Shown here: positions 58,144 through 64,000 of the stretch, piece by piece
Numbering within the stretch: position 1 is the first letter of the stretch
How the letters are laid out: each line of letters begins with the position of its first letter
Origin: Klebsormidium nitens
Lineage: Eukaryota; Streptophyta; Klebsormidiophyceae; Klebsormidiales; Klebsormidiaceae
Direction: 5' to 3'
DNA length: 64,000 nucleotides
Assembly (NCBI GenBank): GCA_000708835.1
Contig: DF236955.1
Span: 248,001 to 312,000, forward strand
Made by a program: the position numbers and the translations under genes
The notes under the pieces: model-generated
Told to the model about the DNA's origin: nothing
The model's input: the letters and a program-made list of their open reading frames with translations, nothing else
The model's database searches: none

Positions 58144-61100
58144 ATGGAGCGCTGGGGGGCACAATCGTCTCTTCTGGACGTCTTTAGCGCAGCCCCAGAG
58201 ACCCCCACCTGTCTAATTACAGACAGAGAGCCTTTCTCTTCCGGCGAGGTGCAAGCAGCGGCTGCCACACTCTCGGCAGACCTGAGCAAGAATTTGCTGA
58301 GTCACGATATCACCCCGCAAGGCCTGGGCAATTCTGAACAAAAAGCCAGCAGGGGCGATGATGAGGGGCAATCAGAAGGCCAGCATTCACTCGAGCACCA
58401 GGATTCAGTGTCCAATGATAGAAGGGCATCACAAGGCCACGTGGCACTATTTCTAGAGAGGAGCCCAGCTTACATAGTGTCTCTGCTGGCGGTGTCGGCG
58501 ACTGGCGCAGCTTTCGTGCCAATTGATCCCAGCTGGCCGCCAGGCAAGGTCCAGCTCATTCTGTCGGACTGCACACCGCAGCTCATTCTCACGACGCCCG
58601 CTTTGCTGCCGCATTTGCAAGAGGCCTGTTCTGCTGCGGCAGAGGGAATTGGATGCAATGATTGCTTAGTAAGCAATAAGCGCACCTTTAGCGGAAAGTT
58701 TACACCAGGAAACAGCTACACCACTACATCATCGACCGTTTTAGGGCAACCCTTCCTCATACTGTCCTTCCAACCTGGCAAGGATCATGTCAGCCAGCCT
58801 TCTGTCGAAGAAACGAATGCCTCCCTTTTGCACCACTCCTTCAGGCCTGCAGAAGCACCTGACTCTCTAAACCCGCCTCCGCCCCTTCTCCCCCCTTTCC
58901 CCTATGCCTATGTCCTGTACACCTCTGGTAGCACCGGCCAGCCAAAAGGGGTTTGTGGGACCCTGGGCGGTTTGCTTAACCGCCTCTGCTGGATGGCAGA
59001 AGCGCAGCCTTACCAGCTGGATGATGTGTGCTGCTTCAAGACGGGGGTCGGGTTCATTGACCACCTCACAGAGCTGCTGGGGCCGATGCTTGCGGGAGTG
59101 CCGGTGGTAATCCCATCAGCGGTAGTACTGCGAGAGAGTCCCCTCTCCCTGGTGGATTGCATCCAAGTGAGTTGAGCACTTCCTATGCAAGACCTCAATC
59201 ACGTTAAAGCAGCTAGATGCTTTGCTGTACCGGGTAGCCTTCTTCATGTCCTTTCTTCATAAAAGCATGGTGTGCAGTCTCAGTAAATGACAATCTCTCA
59301 GCCTTATCTTGGAAGCGCACAGTCTACCGGTTGACAGAAGGATATGCTGGGCCACACATGATTATGCCAGTCATTACATGTCAGGTCTTGAAGTGCAGGT
59401 AAACTGAAGCCCGCCAGGCAAAGTCAGCCACCTCCTTTCCTGTCATTGTTGAGCGATCCCTCTCCCCCACTGCAGGAGCGTTGCATCACGCGCCTTGTGG
59501 CCGTGCCGTCTTTTCTACGGATGCTGCTGTCCTCTTTCGACCCGCACTTGCTTTCAGAACAGTTGTCCTTGCTGCGGCTAGTAGTTTCTAGTGGCGAGGC
59601 CCTCTCCTGGGATCTGGCACGGAGGCTCCAGAAGGCCCTGCCGCATGCGACGATCCTGAACCTTTATGGAAGCACGGAGGTGAGTAGCAGGCGGAGAGTA
59701 TTTCACTTGTTCTTTGAGGATGTAAGGGCTACGTTCGTTGATTGCCTGGTCCTGAGGAACGGAGGTGGTTCACATGGGGGACTGTCTTCACATGGGGGAC
59801 TGTCTGCAAGGACTCCAGCCCAGGTTCCTGGGCTTTGCAAGAACCCACATATTGATGCGGCTACTGCTATGGGCACTCCTGAGAGATAAAACAGACTGCC
59901 AGAAATCGACATGGAATTGCTGCCTCCTGAGTGCAACAACAAAAAGTGCACGCAATGATTTGAGCTACATTTGTTCTCATCGGCCTGTGACACAACTTGA
60001 GCGGGCGCATGCCTCTTTGGGTCCCGGCTGAACTCTGATCTGATTACAAGTCTGTGCGCTTTGCGTAGGTGACAGGGGACGTGCTGAGCTTCAATGTCAC
60101 ACAACAGCTGCTCAAAGCGGACCTGGTGACGTCATCATGCACCGTCCCAATCGGACAGCCCATACTTAACCACCGGGCAATGCTCATCAAGGACAATGAG
60201 GAGGAAGTCACAGTAGATGAGGAGGTGAGGCGCAGCAAACTGTGCCTTTGTCTTGTCACTTCGATTCTTTTGAAGATTCAACAAAGATCGCTGAATCGAG
60301 AAAAGTTCCTTGGTTCAAAGCGCACCTGTTGTGTCCGACTTGTTGCTCGTCGAGTTGCCAGGCCCAGCGATTCGCTTGGCTCGTGCTTGCGCCATCAAGC
60401 CCCGTCGCAGGGTCCAGCAATCAACACAATGCTTTTCAGACACACTGTGAAGTACGACATTTATGAAAAGATCGTATTCGCTCCAAGCAAACGTTCTTCG
60501 TGTCTTAATTCAGGTGGGCGAGCTCTGCGTTTCTGGTCCCGGTCTGTGCTCTGGTTATCTACACAGCCAGGAGGCGAGTCGCGACGCTTTCTTCCTCTGC
60601 AAACGCAACGGAACTGCAGAAAGCACAGCCGATGGACCGGAGGCAGAGCGTTTTTACCGGACGGGGGACCTGGCAACACGGCTGCTGGACGGGAACTACG
60701 CGTGGGTGGGGCGCAGAGATCGGCAGGTAAGCAGACGGACCGCTTCGGGAACTCAGGAGACTCGCTTCAAAACGGCTCTATTCCAGAAAAAGCGCTTCCC
60801 GTGACGTAATACTCTGTGGGGTAACACTCTTACGACGGCTCGAACCTTCCCTGCACGTGCTTTTGCAAGGAAGATTTTGCTTATGCAAAGGCTCTTAGCC
60901 CATCCTAAGGCCGCCGACAGGATATCGTCATCTCTCTGTAAGACGAACTTTTTTACCCAGCTATCCAGAGCAACAAGGGCTGAGCGGCGGCGTTTCATCT
61001 CTATCTTTCCCAAGCTATCTGTCATCTTCTCCAGTTCAAGGTTCGCGGTCACCGGGTGCAACTAGAGGAGGTCGAAGCGGCGCTCCGCAACTGTCCGCTG

Positions 61101-64000
61101 GTGCAGTCCGCCGCTGTCAAGGCCTGGCCGTTGCCCAGCCAAGAGCTCGGCTTGGCCGCTTACGTCACCCTCACGTCAAAGCCTCCTCAAAGCCAGGTCG
61201 GGTCCAGGGAAATCCAGGAACAGTCGTTTCAGCTAGTTTCGGAGCCACCAGTAGACTTACCGCTCTCGATGGCTCCGCCAGCAGATGCGTCGGGCACACC
61301 TGAAGTGCCACGTAGCGGACCTACGGAAGGGCTCGTGCTTCACAGACCAGCGGACCCACTGGCGGAAAGAGAGCAGCAAACGGTGGTGAGCATCTTGAGG
61401 GAGCACTTGCGCGGCCGTCTGCTACCGGCAGCCGTTCCGGCATTAGTCGAGGTCGTGCCCGCCATCCCCCTGACGGCTTCCGGAAAAGTGGACTACGCCG
61501 CCCTGCTGCCGCCCGCTTCGTTTCAGAGCCCGCTTCCTTTACCCCTCCCCCAAGGCGAAAGTGACAGTATGCACGAGGGGTTTGCTGGAACCCGGGAGGA
61601 ATCTCCGGGCGTTACTGATTGCTTGACTCTTTCGCCAAGTAATGAGCTCTCAAATCCGAGAGTTAACGCCGGCGCAAAAGGATTGCGGTTGGAAGGTTTG
61701 GCGGACGGAGCAGGACAGCTGTCGCAAAGAGTGCGGGCCGCAGTGCTGGGAGCCTTCCGGAAGGCGCTGGGGGTGCGCCAAGTGGCGGCTGATGCGGACT
61801 TTTTCGCGGCCGGGGGGAGCTCGGTGACCGCGGCAGAGGTGGCACACAGCCTGAGGGTCGACATGCGGTGGGTGTATTCACACCCTACGCCCGAGAGCCT
61901 GGCAGAGGCCTTGCTCAAGAGCGGCGTGAATAGCCGGCAGACCGGAGAGCCGGAAGAGTGGCAAGCGGAAACATTGCAATCTCAAGAGCGGGGGAGAATA
62001 GAGGGGTCGAGATTGATGGGGAGCGCAGAACGAGAAAGAGAAGACGAGGCCACCGCGCCTGGACGGGAACTCCCGGGGGATGGGAAAGCCGCTCTTGATG
62101 ACGTCACTTTTTGGGACTCTGACGAAGAGAGCGGTCAGCCAGAGGAGCCGGTTCGGGAGAGGATGGCTGGTTTTAAATCAGACGCCGGCGCCGCGAAAGG
62201 GGCTGCAGAGGCAGGCACGCTAGCGCTTGACGACTCGGAGGCTGACTCCGCGTCAGTCGCACTCCGGTCGGTGCCCAAGTTTTGGGAAGATGTAATCGAA
62301 GCGAGGGGACCGTTCTCGCTAACCAGGTGTAACCGCGTCGAGATGCTCTTGGGTCCGCGGTTGGGCAGTGAAGGCACCGCTCGAGAGAAGCGGACAGCAG
62401 CGGCAAACGGAACGAGTGAACGGACGGAAGATACGCGGCAGGCGCGTCCCGTCGTCCAAGAGCACTCCCTGTCCCCAGGGGGATCCTCCAGAAGTTTCAA
62501 GCTGCACGTCGCCTGGCGAACGAAGCTGGGGCTGTGCGTCGATGCGTCCCCGCTCCTTCTAGTTGCCCCGGGAAAGGCGCCCCGGCTGTTCATCGGCTCA
62601 CATGCGCACAACTTCAAGTGCCTGGATGCGGCAACCGGGGTTACGGTCTGGGAACGAGAGGTCGGGGGGCGGGTGGAAGCGACGGCGGGCTCGACTAGGG
62701 ACGGCGAGAAGCTTGTGGTCGGCTGCTACGACGGGAAGATCTACGTAATGAATGCGAGCGACGGGAGCATCGACTGGACGTTCCAAACTGGCGGAGAGGT
62801 GAGGGAGTCGAAGTGTTTGCAAAGCTTTTCTGCTCCCGGAGTTGCCAGTTGTTCCGCGCTAGACAGATCTCAGTCGCTAGAAATTCTGCTGAGATCATAG
62901 GTGTGAAATATTCCTGCCCGGAACCGCCGTGTCAGTGTGACAGATTTGCTCACTTCTTTTGATAGCGTCAGAAACTCCGCCGGCTTGCATAACATTGCAC
63001 AACTGGTATTCGCTGGCATGACCCAAAGTCTGATTTGGGTCCAGCGAAGACGTGCGGCATAGTAACGTCACAGGCCGCAGTATAGTCTTCCTTTCGTTTC
63101 TGTTCTCTTTGGTCCATTTGCTCTTCAAACAGTCAGCCATACTGCATTTCTATATCGTCCCATTGACCGCATTCCAGAGCCGGACTGATTTAGCCTCTTC
63201 AGCTGCACTCTCCTTCCCTCTCACTCGCAAAATCCTCTTCAGTATTTGCGCGAAGGTTCAAATTGTGTAGGCCCTTTCATTCATCCCCAGGTGAAGTGCC
63301 AGGCGGTGACCGACCCCTGGGCTGGCTTCGTGTGGTGCGGCTCGCACGACCACCAGATGTACGTCCTCGATCTCGCGGCCAAGACTGCCGTTTTCCGGCA
63401 CGACTGCGGGGGTTCCGTCTACGGCGCGGCGGCGTTTGACGCGGGCCGTGGCAGGGCGTATGTGGTCACTACACGGGGAGTCGTGACTGCCTTCGACGGC
63501 CGAAACTTTCAGGTCAGTTCTTAGGAGCCGTTTCTGTGCAGTTTGCCATCCTTCCTGTGTGCCTTGAAGTAGCCTAATCGACTTCGACGGACGGAGCTTC
63601 CAGGTTAGGAGTTTTGAACTGTCTGTGAGCAGCCTCTCTGTGTGCGTTTTAGAAAGCAGGTTTTTCAAGCTTGAGGGTTTTAGGCATGCCCTCGTAGCAA
63701 GCGCTTGTTTTGGGTCTTCATGTCAGGATACTTTGAAGAGTGAGGTCGTGTATAAGCTACTTTCCATACTCCCAGATCTGGGCGGAGTCTGCCCTTGCAA
63801 CGGGATGCGAATCTTGGTCCTAAGGCACGTGCATTTCGTTCTAATGCTGTTGCCGGAAAGACGTCCAAGTTCGCCGTGCGACTGAAAGACTGCGGACGGG
63901 GACCCCTCATGATTGCACCAAGTAAAGTAGCCCGCCTGGTCAACATACGCCACGTGATCATTCTCGCGGCGACTGTTGTTCAGGTCTTTACGCAACAAAG
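58144..64000 (+). CDS. AASDH/ACSF4-like adenylation-carrier-PQQ protein, partial at right edge
   Basis: Acyl-activating enzyme: the adenylation domain makes an acyl- or aminoacyl-AMP and loads it on a phosphopantetheine carrier; a PQQ-type beta-propeller follows. Animal AASDH activates beta-alanine; the plant homologue's substrate is not established. Exons in phase: 58144-59166, 59476-59679, 60069-60224, 60514-60726, 61041-62798 and 63291-63512; the next may begin at 63984. Motifs: FLERSPAYIVSLLA, P-loop YTSGSTGQPKGV, LNLYGSTE, ERFYRTGDLATR, GRRDRQVRGHRVQLEEVEAA and the Lys motif PLTASGKVDY (about 61465-61497). The carrier site is DADFFAAGGSSVTAAE (Ser near 61820). Propeller repeats follow: LFIGSHAHNFKCLDAATG, KLVVGCYDGKIYVMNASDGS, FVWCGSHDHQMYVLDL. 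Two poorly conserved, acidic or Pro-rich insertions lie at about 58660-58890 and 61920-62480. The start ATG (MERWGAQSS) is the one nearest to recognisable sequence; 58054 is an alternative. Confidence 0.88.
59769..59804. repeat. Perfect 18-bp tandem duplication in an AASDH intron
   Basis: Two identical 18-bp units starting ttcacatggggg lie at 59769-59786 and 59787-59804, in the intron after the exon ending at 59679. Confidence 0.85.
63492..63645. repeat. Duplicated exon end and splice donor in the AASDH-like gene
   Basis: The end of the exon finishing at 63512, with its donor and the following intron bases (63492 to about 63562), recurs in degenerate form at about 63582-63645. Both copies read ttcgacgg, then a Ser/Asn-Phe-Gln-type end, then caggt, then a ctgtgtgc word. 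The second copy lies in the intron and has no acceptor immediately before it. Confidence 0.6.

Noticed and set aside
1-64000. tRNA, rRNA, CRISPR arrays, bacterial operons or plasmid features
   Set aside because: None was seen. The intron-rich genes and eukaryotic protein families rule out a prokaryotic reading. A small tRNA could still be missed by eye.

Overview
This is a nuclear genome window from a eukaryote. Every recognisable gene except one is split by GT-AG introns of roughly 100-700 bp. There are no operons or Shine-Dalgarno sites, and the proteins are typical eukaryotic ones (CCT chaperonin, proteasome activator PA200, Strawberry-notch helicase). PA200, the DUF2828 protein and the acyl-activating/PQQ protein look most like their green-plant versions. 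With the GC-rich exons, this suggests a streptophyte green alga (for example Klebsormidium-like). The taxon is an inference, not something the sequence proves.

Layout, left to right. 1-5047 (-): N-terminal part of a Strawberry-notch/FORGETTER1 helicase-like gene that runs off the left edge. 5048-8084: gene-poor DNA with a probable retroelement tail. 8085-21306 (-): complete PA200/BLM10 proteasome activator, about 19 exons. 22851-28067 (+): 1026-aa multi-pass membrane protein of unknown function. 29526-32277 (-): DUF2828/von Willebrand A-type protein with an unresolved frame break. 32853-34208 (+): intronless F-box-like protein. 35501-37147 (+): 5'-truncated non-LTR reverse transcriptase. 37321-39800 (-): GT31/Fringe-like glycosyltransferase. 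41180-47038 (-): complete CCT1 (TCP-1 alpha), 16 exons, 542 aa. 48003-50034 (+): 301-aa protein combining a glycine-rich hydrophobic region with an HNH-like zinc motif. 51619-53631 (+): acidic/coiled-coil protein of unknown function. 55074-57094 (-): peptide-methionine sulfoxide reductase A. 58144-64000 (+): AASDH/ACSF4-like adenylation-carrier-PQQ protein running off the right edge.

Exon boundaries were assigned by eye from splice consensus, reading phase and family conservation. For SBNO, CCT1, MSRA, the membrane protein, GT31, the HNH-like protein and AASDH, all proposed junctions keep one continuous frame. Only one PA200 junction, near 10080, is uncertain. Four gene pairs are divergent across 0.6-1.5 kb intergenic regions: PA200/membrane protein, DUF2828/F-box, CCT1/HNH-like and MSRA/AASDH. 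These intervals probably hold their promoters.

Several genes share a proteostasis or stress theme: the FGT1-type chromatin factor, PA200, CCT1 and MSRA. This may be coincidence. The most interesting items are the HNH-like protein, a decayed duplicate exon inside a PA200 intron, the frame break in the DUF2828 gene, and an open but 5'-truncated reverse transcriptase.
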